A program made the translations under genes and the position numbers. The notes under the pieces were generated by a model. The model made no database searches, had not been told where the DNA came from, and saw nothing but the letters and a program-made list of their open reading frames with translations. Below are positions 17,284 through 25,256 of a stretch of DNA of 44,970 bases, one piece after another. The DNA comes from Prevotella sp. (lineage in GTDB: Bacteria; Bacteroidota; Bacteroidia; Bacteroidales; Bacteroidaceae). Position 1 is the stretch's first letter. Each line of letters begins with the position of its first letter. The stretch spans positions 1-44,970 of the forward strand of contig JALFOF010000059.1 in assembly GCA_022773825.1 (NCBI GenBank). Direction: 5' to 3'.

Positions 17284-18327
17284 TTAGATGTTGCTTATCC
17301 ATGCTTCAGCAAAGGCATCATTCTCTTTCCGCAGTTCATGAAGTGCCTCATTGGCGTCGGAGGATGTAGCGTACCTGCCATATACCACCTTGCGCATGGA
17401 GCCCCTCTCTATCATTCTCGCCTCCTTGTAACCCGCGTCGGCAAGCTGGGCGATGAAGTTCTCCGCTCCACTCTTTGTTACTTTGCTTGCCATTACGATA
17501 AAGAACTTGCCATCAGTGACGTCTCCTGCCTGCGTGTTTTCCACTTCCTCGCGGGGTTCGCTGGTGGTCTTTGCCGCCGTGTCGGTAACCAGTGGCTCCG
17601 CCATATCTGCGTTGAAGGCGCTTGCTTTTATAAAAGAGGTGATGAGTTCTGTGTCGAGCACCGAGCAGGTAATGATCTTATTGCTGCCCACTCCGGCTGG
17701 TATGCTGGAGAATATGAATAATAGTAGTACCATGGCTGCCGCCATGATGTTGCGCAAAGTGTGCAGTCTTATCTCTATGGTTCTCTCGTTGTACTCTTCT
17801 GTCCCTTCCTCGCTCGTGTCTTCCACGGTTTCTTTCGTGGGTGTTTTCTCTGCCTTTGTGTTGACAGCGTGTATCTCCAGAGGTATCTCTGTTGTCTCCG
17901 CTGGTTGTGCAAGGAGGTCTATCGCAAAGGAGTTGAGCGCATACAGCTCTGGCGTAAGCAGTCCGGCGGTGCACGGTTCGAAGTCGTATATCTCTGAAGA
18001 GTTCTGCTTTATCGTTCCGATGCCGTGAAATTCGTATGCCCCTTCTATTGATATGGTCTGCTTTATCTCTGCTACCTCTTCCTCTATGCGCCGCACTGCC
18101 TCTGGGTAACTGATGTCGTATGCCTCCACGTACGACTGTGCGAGGAGGGAATCGTTGAGCCTTAGCTGTGAGTTGAAGCCCAGAGTGCGTTGTGGCGGGT
18201 AGAACATTCCAGCCTCGTCAACGTATTCCGCAGGACGATGGTGAGCCATAAAGCCACCAAATCCTGGCACAATAACGCAGTCGTTGTTGAGTAATAATAT
18301 CTCAATATGTCTGGATAGTTCGTTCAT
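17284..18327 (-). CDS. HU-CCDC81 / transmembrane / SPOR-domain protein
   Basis: 347-aa membrane protein restricted, as far as I know, to Bacteroidetes. Residues 1-60 and about 61-135 match two tandem HU-like CCDC81-type domains (NNDCVIVPGFGGFMAHHRPA, then FHGIGTIKQNSSEIYDFEP). A charged linker (142-188) leads to one membrane helix at about 193-212. The C-terminus (about 272-347) is a SPOR domain, FFIVMASKVTKSGAENFIAQ and MRKVVYGRYATSSDANEALH, which in other proteins binds denuded peptidoglycan at division sites. The topology suggests a cytoplasmic HU-like part and a periplasmic wall-binding part. A role in linking nucleoid and septum is inference; whether these HU-like domains bind DNA is untested here. 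Confidence 0.9.
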   Translation of the reverse strand: MNELSRHIEILLLNNDCVIVPGFGGFMAHHRPAEYVDEAGMFYPPQRTLGFNSQLRLNDSLLAQSYVEAYDISYPEAVRRIEEEVAEIKQTISIEGAYEFHGIGTIKQNSSEIYDFEPCTAGLLTPELYALNSFAIDLLAQPAETTEIPLEIHAVNTKAEKTPTKETVEDTSEEGTEEYNERTIEIRLHTLRNIMAAAMVLLLFIFSSIPAGVGSNKIITCSVLDTELITSFIKASAFNADMAEPLVTDTAAKTTSEPREEVENTQAGDVTDGKFFIVMASKVTKSGAENFIAQLADAGYKEARMIERGSMRKVVYGRYATSSDANEALHELRKENDAFAEAWISNI

Positions 18328-18362
18328 TTTCTGTCAAGCCACTTTTTAAGAGGAAATCGTTG

Positions 18363-18393
18363 CAAAGGTAAGCATTTTTTTTGAGATGCCAAA
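18363..18393 (-). promoter_or_regulatory. Promoter of the HU/SPOR gene
   Basis: Minus strand: TTTG (complement of 18390-18393), 19 nt, TACCTTTG (complement of 18363-18370). This exact consensus spacing lies about 36 nt before the start codon. Confidence 0.8.
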
Positions 18394-18453
18394 ATATATT
18401 GAGATTTTGTTACAAAAAAGTGCGAACTCCTTTTTTGTTTGAAAAAAAAATTG

Positions 18454-18461
18454 TATATTTG
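18454..18461 (+). promoter_or_regulatory. Promoter -7 element for the lipoprotein operon
   Basis: TATATTTG is a full match to TAnnTTTG and is followed by CAAAAG. It lies 48 nt before the preferred ATG, with a T-tract at the -33 position. Confidence 0.65.
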
Positions 18462-18508
18462 CAAAAGATTGATTATAGGATTAATATGAAAATGTTGTGA
18501 AATACTTG

Positions 18509-19303
18509 ATGAAATACACATTAATAGCTGTTAACCTGATAGTTATACAGTTCTTTGCGGCTTGCGGTTCCAAGGCGGATGTGAAACCAGAGAAGGTAGA
18601 AGACGTTGCGGCGAAGAAATTATTGCAAGGCACTTGGATAAATGATTTGGAGGGGAACATTGTGTTCACTTTCAAGGGAGATACTGTTTTCTATAATGAT
18701 TCATTGTCTTTGCCCGTGGCTTTCCATGTTTTTCATGACACGCTCTTTATAGAAAACCACATACTCACAGCCTATCCCATAAAGCATCTTAACAGTACCA
18801 GCTTCAGTTTTGTCAATTCCGAGGGCGACGAGACGCAGCTTACCAAGGCCGGCAAGGATGTGGTGCCCTTGGCGAGGGGCGAATACAAGGGGGCGGTGAC
18901 ACTCAATCAGGGGAAAAAAGTTAAGAAAGACACCGTCATGGCGTACAAAGACAAGCATTATCACGCATATACGCAGGTTAATCCCACTACATACAAGGTT
19001 TATAGACAGACCACAAACAGTGACGGTTTGAGGGTAGAGAGCATCTATTACGACAATATCGTGTACATTGCACTTTACGAAGGCCAGCAAAAGGTGTTTG
19101 GCAGCAACATCACTAAGGCCGAGTTCTCCACGCTGGTGCCGCAGGCTTACCTTGACCAGGCGGTGTTGTCGGAGATAATAGTGGATAGGGCAGGGGAGAA
19201 GGGCGTGCGCTTCATAGCGGTATTGTCTATCCCTGACAGCTATACCAACTACCGCGTGAACATTGATATCGACGCACAGGGCAAGAAAACTCTATCCGTA
19301 TGA
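18509..19303 (+). CDS. Lipoprotein of unknown function (possibly DUF4738)
   Basis: Putative periplasmic or outer-membrane lipoprotein, 264 aa from ATG 18509 (a GTG at 18497 in the same frame is the alternative start). The signal MKYTLIAVNLIVIQFFAAC ends in a lipobox with Cys19. The mature part is predicted beta-rich: LLQGTWINDLEGNIVFTFKG resembles lipocalin-like or META-like lipoproteins, and a second half begins near residue 130. I recall similar proteins in Bacteroidetes under DUF4738, but I am not sure. Its stop overlaps the start of a small AraC-type HTH gene (ATGA at 19300-19303), implying coupled translation and perhaps a shared function. Confidence 0.8.
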   Translation: MKYTLIAVNLIVIQFFAACGSKADVKPEKVEDVAAKKLLQGTWINDLEGNIVFTFKGDTVFYNDSLSLPVAFHVFHDTLFIENHILTAYPIKHLNSTSFSFVNSEGDETQLTKAGKDVVPLARGEYKGAVTLNQGKKVKKDTVMAYKDKHYHAYTQVNPTTYKVYRQTTNSDGLRVESIYYDNIVYIALYEGQQKVFGSNITKAEFSTLVPQAYLDQAVLSEIIVDRAGEKGVRFIAVLSIPDSYTNYRVNIDIDAQGKKTLSV

Positions 19304-19671
19304 GATACCAACCGTTGGACAAAGCTCTCGTGGCAGGGAGGGTGAAGGATTATATAAGGAAAGAACGCAACTTTCGTAACCCAAACCTCACACTGGCAAT
19401 GGTGGCCGATGCCCTTGGCATAGCGCGCTCCTCGCTGATAAAGGTGTTGCGTGAGGAGATGCATACCACCTTCCATGACTATACGGACAATTGCCGGTTG
19501 CGCCATGCGCGCCATCTCGTAATGCTCAACAACGGGCGTTTTAGCATGGAGCATATTGCCGCTGTGGCGGGTTATGGCAGTGTAAATACCTTCAACAGGA
19601 AATATAAAGCCGAGTACGGAGAGTTGCCCAGAGACACGAAGAAACAGGACATTAAAACGAAAAAAGAATAA
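19300..19671 (+). CDS. Stand-alone AraC-type DNA-binding protein
   Basis: 123-aa transcription factor consisting essentially of an AraC/XylS double helix-turn-helix with no sensor domain. The first HTH is LTLAMVADALGIARSSLIKV (about 31-50). The second is FSMEHIAAVAGYGSVNTFNR, followed by KYKAEYGELPRD (about 81-112), the classic AraC C-terminal signature. It overlaps the upstream lipoprotein by 4 nt and precedes the DPP III gene by 14 bp, so the three probably form one operon. The missing ligand domain suggests constitutive activity, or that the signal comes from a partner protein. Confidence 0.9.
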   Translation: MRYQPLDKALVAGRVKDYIRKERNFRNPNLTLAMVADALGIARSSLIKVLREEMHTTFHDYTDNCRLRHARHLVMLNNGRFSMEHIAAVAGYGSVNTFNRKYKAEYGELPRDTKKQDIKTKKE

Positions 19672-19685
19672 AACGACTAAACGAA
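19671..19685 (+). promoter_or_regulatory. CTAAACGA motif directly before the DPP III start codon
   Basis: AACGACTAAACGAA ends immediately before the ATG at 19686. It is the same 8-nt word as in the fabD leader array and before fkp. No Shine-Dalgarno site is visible. A translation-initiation role is inferred. Confidence 0.45.
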
Positions 19686-21626
19686 ATGCAATTCAATTAT
19701 TCAGGTGAACGGTTCGCTGACTTGCAGATGCTGCGCTATAAACTTCCGGGTTTTGAACTACTTACAGCCCAACAGAAGGCTTATATATACTATCTTGCGG
19801 AGGCAACGCTGTGGGGACGCGATATAACGTTTGACCAATACGGCAGGTATAACCTCCTTATAAGAAAGACATTGGAGGAACTCCTCGGTGTGATTAGGGC
19901 GGAGAACGATACCTCTGATGACGCAAAGGCCCTCACCATCTACCTAAAAAGGGTGTGGTTCTCCAACGGAATATACCACCATTACGGCTGTGGCAAGTTC
20001 AAACCAGAGTTCTCGAAGGCATATTTCGTGTCAAAAGTGAGGCAGCTTTCGGACACAATACTGCCCATGCCGGCAGAGAAACTGCTTGAAACTATCGTGC
20101 CCGTGATGTTTGACGAAACCGTATTGCCAAAGCGTGTGAACAAAACAGATGGCGAAGACCTCGTTAAAACCTCTGCTTGCAACTTCTACCAGGGCGTTAC
20201 GCAGAAAGAAGCGGAGGCTTTTTACGCCGCAAAGAAGCAGGACAACGACCCTTGTCCGCCATCTTACGGGCTTAATTCCACACTTGTCAAGGGCGAAGAC
20301 GGTAAACTTGTAGAGGATGTTTGGTATCTTGGAGGCAAGTATGGCAATACGATTGCACGCATAATAGAATGTCTTGAGAAAGCAAAACTATATGCGGAAA
20401 ACGAGCGTCAGAAGCATATTATATCCCTTCTTGTTGATTATTACACCACAGGAGACCTGCGAACCTTTGACGCTTACTCCATAGAATGGCTGAAAGAGCT
20501 TGAAGGACGCGTTGATTTCATAAATGGTTTCATTGAGGTCTATGGCGATCCGCTCGGTCATAAGGCAGGGTGGGAAGGCATAGTGGAATACAAAGACATG
20601 GAGGCCTGCAAGCGAACACAGACCATCAGCAACAATGCGCAGTGGTTTGAGGACCATTCTCCAGTGGATTCACGTTTCCGTAAGTCCACAGTCAAGGGGG
20701 TAGTGGCTAACGCTATCTGTGCCGCCATGATAGGAGGAGAGGAATATCCCTCCACCGCCATAGGCATAAACCTGCCCAATGCCGACTGGATAAGGGCGCA
20801 ACATGGCTCAAAGAGCGTCACTATCACCAACTTCACCTCCGCGTATAACAAGGCGGCACAGGGCAATGGCTTCCTTGAGGAGTTCGCTTGCGATGCTGAT
20901 ACCGTGGCAATGGTGCGCAAATATGGTGACGCCTGCGATGACCTGCACACGGATTTGCATGAATGTCTGGGGCATGGCAGTGGACAAATGCTGCCCGATA
21001 CCGACCCGGATGCGCTTAAAGCATACGGCAATACTATCGAGGAAGCGCGTGCCGACCTGTTCGGGCTCTATTACATTGCAGACGCCAAGATGCTGGAACT
21101 GGGTCTGGTGCCTGACATGGAGGCGTATAAATCCAACTATTATACATATATAATGAATGGCATTTTGACGCAAAATGTCCGCATAAAGTTGGGCGATAAC
21201 ATAGAGGAAGCACACATGCGCAACCGTGCTCTTATCGCAAACTGGTGCTATAAGCACTCTGAAGGCTGCATGGAGCTAAAGAAACGCGATGGAAAAACAT
21301 ACCTTATTATATATGATTACCCACGCCTTCGTCAGCTCTTCGCCCAGCTTCTCGCGGAGGTTCAGCGCATAAAGAGTGAAGGAGACTATGAAGCGGCCAA
21401 GCAACTTGTGGAGGATTACGGTGTGAAAATAAATCCAGAACTGCACGCTGAGGTGCTGGAACGATATAAAAAGCTGAATATCGCGCCTTATAAAGGTTTC
21501 TTAAATCCACGGATGACGCCTGTTTTTGATGCTTCCGGTGAGATTACAGATGTTCGACTCGACTTCAGCGAGACATTGGAAGAGCAGATGCTGCGCTATT
21601 CTCGCGACTATAGCGTGGAGATATAA
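19686..21626 (+). CDS. Dipeptidyl peptidase III (M49 zinc peptidase)
   Basis: Removes dipeptides from the N-terminus of oligopeptides. The 646-aa protein has the M49 zinc signature HECLGH at 425-430 and the second metal and catalytic segment EEARAD at 452-457, with Glu453 a ligand. The length fits bacterial DPP III. It has no signal peptide or lipobox, so it is probably cytoplasmic, whereas some Bacteroides members carry an export signal. The start at 19686 is the only reasonable ATG, 14 bp after the HTH gene. Likely role: recycling peptides from proteolytic, amino-acid-fermenting metabolism. Confidence 0.93.
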   Translation: MQFNYSGERFADLQMLRYKLPGFELLTAQQKAYIYYLAEATLWGRDITFDQYGRYNLLIRKTLEELLGVIRAENDTSDDAKALTIYLKRVWFSNGIYHHYGCGKFKPEFSKAYFVSKVRQLSDTILPMPAEKLLETIVPVMFDETVLPKRVNKTDGEDLVKTSACNFYQGVTQKEAEAFYAAKKQDNDPCPPSYGLNSTLVKGEDGKLVEDVWYLGGKYGNTIARIIECLEKAKLYAENERQKHIISLLVDYYTTGDLRTFDAYSIEWLKELEGRVDFINGFIEVYGDPLGHKAGWEGIVEYKDMEACKRTQTISNNAQWFEDHSPVDSRFRKSTVKGVVANAICAAMIGGEEYPSTAIGINLPNADWIRAQHGSKSVTITNFTSAYNKAAQGNGFLEEFACDADTVAMVRKYGDACDDLHTDLHECLGHGSGQMLPDTDPDALKAYGNTIEEARADLFGLYYIADAKMLELGLVPDMEAYKSNYYTYIMNGILTQNVRIKLGDNIEEAHMRNRALIANWCYKHSEGCMELKKRDGKTYLIIYDYPRLRQLFAQLLAEVQRIKSEGDYEAAKQLVEDYGVKINPELHAEVLERYKKLNIAPYKGFLNPRMTPVFDASGEITDVRLDFSETLEEQMLRYSRDYSVEI

Positions 21627-21693
21627 TCCATTATCGCGAGTGTCATTGCTGCGTCGAGGCATAGTAATCCCCCCGCCATAATGGGGTAAAACA

Positions 21694-21740
21694 AAAGCCA
21701 GAAGACTTACATCCACGGAGGATGTCGGTCTTCTGGCTTT
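21694..21740. terminator. Bidirectional terminator between DPP III and Hc1 genes
   Basis: AAAGCCAGAAGAC (21694-21706) and GTCTTCTGGCTTT (21728-21740) form a 13-bp stem, with a further internal ACATCC/GGATGT stem and A/T-rich flanks. It serves both convergent genes. Confidence 0.9.
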
Positions 21741-21758
21741 CTCTTGCTTACAAAAATG

Positions 21759-21935
21759 TTACTTCTTCGCAGCCTCGAGGCTTGCCTTGCGGAACTCCTT
21801 CATCATCTTTTCGATTTCGAGAGACGCCTTGCGTGCTCTTGCTCCAGCAGCTTTGTTGCCAGATTCTGCTTGTGCATCTGCATCCTTCTGGAAGGCGTTG
21901 TATGCCACAGCGATTTTCTCAATTAAATTCTTCAT
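21759..21935 (-). CDS. Histone H1-like protein Hc1
   Basis: A 58-aa basic protein: MKNLIEKIAVAYNAFQKDAD, then AQAESGNKAAGARARKASLE, then IEKMMKEFRKASLEAAKK. It matches the pattern of Bacteroidetes Hc1-family histone H1-like proteins, which share the NKAAGxRARKASLEIEK core. These are thought to bind and compact DNA or RNA. It has its own promoter (21964-21971) and a strong terminator, consistent with an abundant monocistronic transcript. It is easily missed by gene callers because of its size. Confidence 0.85.
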   Translation of the reverse strand: MKNLIEKIAVAYNAFQKDADAQAESGNKAAGARARKASLEIEKMMKEFRKASLEAAKK

Positions 21936-21963
21936 ATCAGTTTGTTTTAATTATTAACGCTTG

Positions 21964-21994
21964 CAAAAGTACAAAAAAATGATGGATTACACAA
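21964..21994 (-). promoter_or_regulatory. Promoter of the Hc1 gene
   Basis: Minus strand: TACTTTTG at the complement of 21964-21971, with TTG at the complement of 21992-21994, 20 nt apart. The start codon is about 29 nt from the -7 element. Confidence 0.75.
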
Positions 21995-22034
21995 TGTACA
22001 AGGGCTTTTTTTTCAGTTTTGTGGTAGAAAAATG

Positions 22035-22053
22035 CTAAAAAAGCGCTTTTTAG
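22035..22053 (-). terminator. Probable terminator of the minus-strand nitroreductase cluster
   Basis: The near-perfect palindrome CTAAAAAAGCGCTTTTTAG is followed on the minus strand by a T-rich stretch, about 70 bp after the last gene of the cluster. Confidence 0.55.
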
Positions 22054-22124
22054 GGGGTATGACTGGGGGGTAAAGGTGGTGCTTTCCCTTTGTAATATGT
22101 GTTTTCTGTATTTTTAATGCATTG

Positions 22125-22424
22125 TCATTGCTGTTTTATACACACGGGGTAAAGTTCTGTCTCGTCAGGCCAATGCGGCATAAACAGCAGCGTGCACGGC
22201 TTTCCTCCCACACCATTCCAGTCTATTCTGCGCACAAACTCAAAGTCGGGCGGACCGAAGTCAAACGACCTTCCATACAGTATTATGGCTTGGCGGCAGT
22301 GGTCAACCTTCCACAGCCCGCCTCCATAGACGCACCGCTCCCCCGTTGCCAGCATATCCCTGTGCAGATATACCGTCCCGAACTTCAGCACCCCGTCTTG
22401 GTTTATGATGAATTTCTGGTACAC
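22125..22424 (-). CDS. Small hypothetical protein
   Basis: 99-aa protein I do not recognise by family name. It starts with GTG at 22424 (MYQKFIINQDGVLKFGTVYL); an in-frame stop four codons upstream rules out an earlier start. It has no signal peptide or membrane segment. Aromatic- and Gly-rich segments such as GERCVYGGGLWKV, LYGRSFDFGPPDF and RRIDWNGVGG look like a conserved small beta fold, and the codon use is normal for the neighbourhood. It follows the nitroreductase by 19 bp and is the last gene of that run. Confidence 0.75.
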   Translation of the reverse strand: MYQKFIINQDGVLKFGTVYLHRDMLATGERCVYGGGLWKVDHCRQAIILYGRSFDFGPPDFEFVRRIDWNGVGGKPCTLLFMPHWPDETELYPVCIKQQ

Positions 22425-22443
22425 TTCGCTTACTTATTCTACT

Positions 22444-22953
22444 TTAATCTTGTTCCTCAATGATTATCTCCGCCATCTCTTTGCGCTTCTTAGGCGTAAC
22501 TTCGCAGTCAGGATAGCCTATCGGTATTATTACCGCTGGCTCTTCCTTGTCTGTCATAGCGAAGAGTTCGCGGCACTTAGCAGCGTCAAAGTTGCACACC
22601 CAGCACGTCCCCAGTCCCAGTTCCGTGGCGGCAAGGCAAAGATGTTCCACCGCAATGGATATGTCAATGTTGCCATGTGCCTTACCGTCAGCACGCACCC
22701 ACTCCTCGTTATGCAGCACGGAGGCAATGATATATGTCCCGGCCGAGCTGAACCACTGCCTGTCATAGCACTGTCTCACCTTTGCCTTACCTGCTTCGCC
22801 GCTTATTACGCGGAACCTCCATGGTTGCTTGTTGACGGCGGAAGGCGCCATCCTTACGCACTCCATTATATACTCTAACTGTTCCTTCGTTACTTCCTGT
22901 GCCGTGTATGCCCTGCAACTGTACCTGTTTTTTATTATGTCTAATAGTTTCAT
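22444..22953 (-). CDS. Nitroreductase-family flavoprotein
   Basis: FMN-dependent NAD(P)H oxidoreductase of the nitroreductase superfamily, 169 aa. The N-terminal FMN-phosphate motif is NRYSCRAYTAQEV. The APSAVNKQPWRF segment and the ELGLGTCWVCNF segment are typical. It is short compared with NfsB (217 aa), as in the compact subfamily common in anaerobes. The native substrate is unknown (quinones, nitroaromatics or flavin chemistry). It sits 11 bp downstream of the carbonic anhydrase gene. Confidence 0.93.
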   Translation of the reverse strand: MKLLDIIKNRYSCRAYTAQEVTKEQLEYIMECVRMAPSAVNKQPWRFRVISGEAGKAKVRQCYDRQWFSSAGTYIIASVLHNEEWVRADGKAHGNIDISIAVEHLCLAATELGLGTCWVCNFDAAKCRELFAMTDKEEPAVIIPIGYPDCEVTPKKRKEMAEIIIEEQD

Positions 22954-22964
22954 AAGCCTTCTGT

Positions 22965-23735
22965 CTATCCTTTTATTGTAAGTTCTCCTGTGGTAGAGTC
23001 CATGATGTAGCCACGCACAGTGATGTCTTTCGGTATCAACGGGTGGTTCTTAACCAAGTCCACCGTTTCGAGTATGGCGGCATCCGTGTCGTCAAAGCCG
23101 TGCAACCACGAGTCGAGGTCTATGCCGCAGTGTTTCATCAGCGAGATGTGTTCATCGTCCACGCCGCGCTCCTTCATAAGGTGCAGCATCTCCTGACTGT
23201 CCATTCCCTGCACACCGCAACCTGTATGTCCTATAATCATTATCTCATTCACGCCCAGCTCGTATATAGCAACAAGCAGGGAGCGCATTGTGGAGTCGAA
23301 AGGATTTGTTATGGTGCCGCCGGCGTTTCTTATTATCTTTACATCCCCGTTCTTCAAACCGAGTGCGGCGGGCAGCAACTTCACCAGACGAGTGTCCATG
23401 CACGTAACGATGGCTATCTTCTTATCGGGGAATTTGCTCGTTACGTATTTCTCGTACCCCCTCGTCTTCACAAACTGCTTGTTGTATTCCAACATCTCCC
23501 TCAGGTCTGCGCTGAGCTGTTCGTCTGCTTCTTCCACCGCAGTGTCGCCGGGGTCTATCGTGTCTAACAGTGCCTTTGCCTGCACGTGTCCCAGCGCTGC
23601 CGCCTTCGACAGCAGGTCATGCGCCTTGACGAGGTCCTTCTCCAGACCATTGCCGTTCAGAAAACGTCGTCCAACGGAGAACAAAGCCTCCGCGTCATCA
23701 CCGTAAATGTTAAAGTCGTTCTGTTTGCAATTCAT
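22965..23735 (-). CDS. Beta-carbonic anhydrase with N-terminal Sel1-like segment
   Basis: Interconverts CO2 and bicarbonate. The 256-aa protein has the beta-class zinc ligands Cys112 and Asp114 (VTCMDTRL), His170 and Cys173 (IIGHTGCG). Its distinctive part is residues 13-57, one complete Sel1-like repeat (AEALFSVGRRFLNGNGLEKD then LVKAHDLLSKAAALGHVQAK), joined by a short acidic linker to the enzyme. Sel1 repeats usually mediate protein contacts, so the fusion may anchor the enzyme to a partner. It lies 23 bp after rmuC. I know of no standard carbonic anhydrase with this arrangement outside related Bacteroidetes. Confidence 0.93.
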   Translation of the reverse strand: MNCKQNDFNIYGDDAEALFSVGRRFLNGNGLEKDLVKAHDLLSKAAALGHVQAKALLDTIDPGDTAVEEADEQLSADLREMLEYNKQFVKTRGYEKYVTSKFPDKKIAIVTCMDTRLVKLLPAALGLKNGDVKIIRNAGGTITNPFDSTMRSLLVAIYELGVNEIMIIGHTGCGVQGMDSQEMLHLMKERGVDDEHISLMKHCGIDLDSWLHGFDDTDAAILETVDLVKNHPLIPKDITVRGYIMDSTTGELTIKG

Positions 23736-23758
23736 TGTTTCTACGTTTTTGTAAGGTT

Positions 23759-25252
23759 CTACTCGCCTAACTCCAGTGATTTCATCTCCTCGGGAATTTG
23801 CTTTGAGGGTGTAACGCCGTACTTCAGCAAGTCCTGCAACTGCTTTGACAGGTTGCCCCTGCCTTCACGCAACTGTCCCATTCCCTTGTCGTAGGTGTTA
23901 CGTGCCGTGCTCAGCTGGTTGCCGAGAGTCACATAGCTATCAGCAAAGGTGGTATATTTCTCGTATATCTTCCCCGCGGCAGCCAGTATCTCACGGTTGT
24001 TCTTTTCCTGCCTTGTGTTCTGCCAAGTCAGGAACATCAGCCGCAGCACCACCATCAGGTTTGTCGGGTTTATTATCAGTACACCTTTCTTATATGCCTT
24101 CGTTCCCAGCTGTGGGTCTTTGTTCATGGCAAGTATGTAGCTACCCTCGTTGGGTATGAACATCAGCACTATCGGCATAGCCTTCTCCACATCTTTGTGG
24201 TACTTCATGTCCGCCAGTTCGCATACGTGTTTCCATATCGAGTCGTAGTTGGCCTTCACCGCCGTCGTTCGCTCCTCCTCCGTCTCGGCACCCACGTAGT
24301 CTGTGTACGCTGTCAGCGACACCTTGGAATCTATTATGACGCGCGAGCCGTCGGCACCGTTCACTATTATATCCGGGCGTTCATTCGCCCCGTCTTCCGT
24401 CTTTACGTTCTGCTGCTTCACGTACTCCTCACCCTCGCGCAGTCCACTGTCGCGCAGTATGTTCTCCAGTACCATCTCGCCCCAGTCGCCCTGCACCTTA
24501 CCTCTGTTCTTCAGTGCCTCCGCCAGGTTCTGCGTGGTCTTGTCGCGCTCTTTGTCGTGTTCAAACACCGCCTTTATGCTCGCTTCCAGCGAAGACGTGT
24601 TGCGCGTCTGCACCTCATGGCTCTTGTCCACAAGTTGCCGAAGTTGCTCAAGTTCTTTCTTCAGAGGTCCCACTATCGTTTCCATTTGCTCGGAGTTGGC
24701 TCTGCGCAGGCTGTTCATCCGCTCTTGCGCCTCTTGCTTCAATGTGTCCGAGCGCTCTTTCATTTCTTTCTCGAACTGCGCCCTCATCTGTTCGCGCGCA
24801 AGGTTTAGCTCAGTATGGAATTTCTCCTCGCGACTCTTCTCGTCTTTTTCCGCCTGCGCCTTTGACGTCTCTAACAGCTTCTGTGTCGTCTCAAGGGCGG
24901 CCCTCAGCTGTGAGTTCTCCTCCTGCACCTTCTCTTTTTCTTGTTTCAGGACATCCCTCTCAGCCTTCGTTTCCGTTATTATTGTGCCCATTTCCTGCTT
25001 CGCTACCGCCAAGTTTCGCTCAGCGTCCGCCTTGGCCTCTGCCACACGCCTCTCGCTTTCCGCCCGTGCGCTGTCAACGTTGGCGGCGGTCATCTCCGCC
25101 TCCTTCCGCAACTGCGCTATCTGAGCCTTGTAGTCGCCCTCTGTCTGAAGTCGCATAGCTTCCACTGTGGCGCATTTTTGCTTGCACCGTATGGCGTAAA
25201 CACATGATATTATAGCCGTTATCACGACTATTGCGAGTATTACTTGTTCCAT
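23759..25252 (-). CDS. rmuC: RmuC-family DNA recombination protein
   Basis: Protein thought to limit inversion and recombination at short inverted repeats; the RmuC core is related to PD-(D/E)XK nucleases. The 497-aa protein begins with a membrane anchor (MEQVILAIVVITAIISCVYA). A long coiled coil follows (about 28-220, rich in Glu/Lys/Arg). The RmuC core is at about 235-450, with GKVQGDWGEMVLENILRDSG, RPDIIVNGADGSRVIIDSK and LTAYTDYVGA. It lies 4 bp after the SDR gene and probably shares its promoter. Confidence 0.95.
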   Translation of the reverse strand: MEQVILAIVVITAIISCVYAIRCKQKCATVEAMRLQTEGDYKAQIAQLRKEAEMTAANVDSARAESERRVAEAKADAERNLAVAKQEMGTIITETKAERDVLKQEKEKVQEENSQLRAALETTQKLLETSKAQAEKDEKSREEKFHTELNLAREQMRAQFEKEMKERSDTLKQEAQERMNSLRRANSEQMETIVGPLKKELEQLRQLVDKSHEVQTRNTSSLEASIKAVFEHDKERDKTTQNLAEALKNRGKVQGDWGEMVLENILRDSGLREGEEYVKQQNVKTEDGANERPDIIVNGADGSRVIIDSKVSLTAYTDYVGAETEEERTTAVKANYDSIWKHVCELADMKYHKDVEKAMPIVLMFIPNEGSYILAMNKDPQLGTKAYKKGVLIINPTNLMVVLRLMFLTWQNTRQEKNNREILAAAGKIYEKYTTFADSYVTLGNQLSTARNTYDKGMGQLREGRGNLSKQLQDLLKYGVTPSKQIPEEMKSLELGE

Positions 25253-25256
25253 GGTT

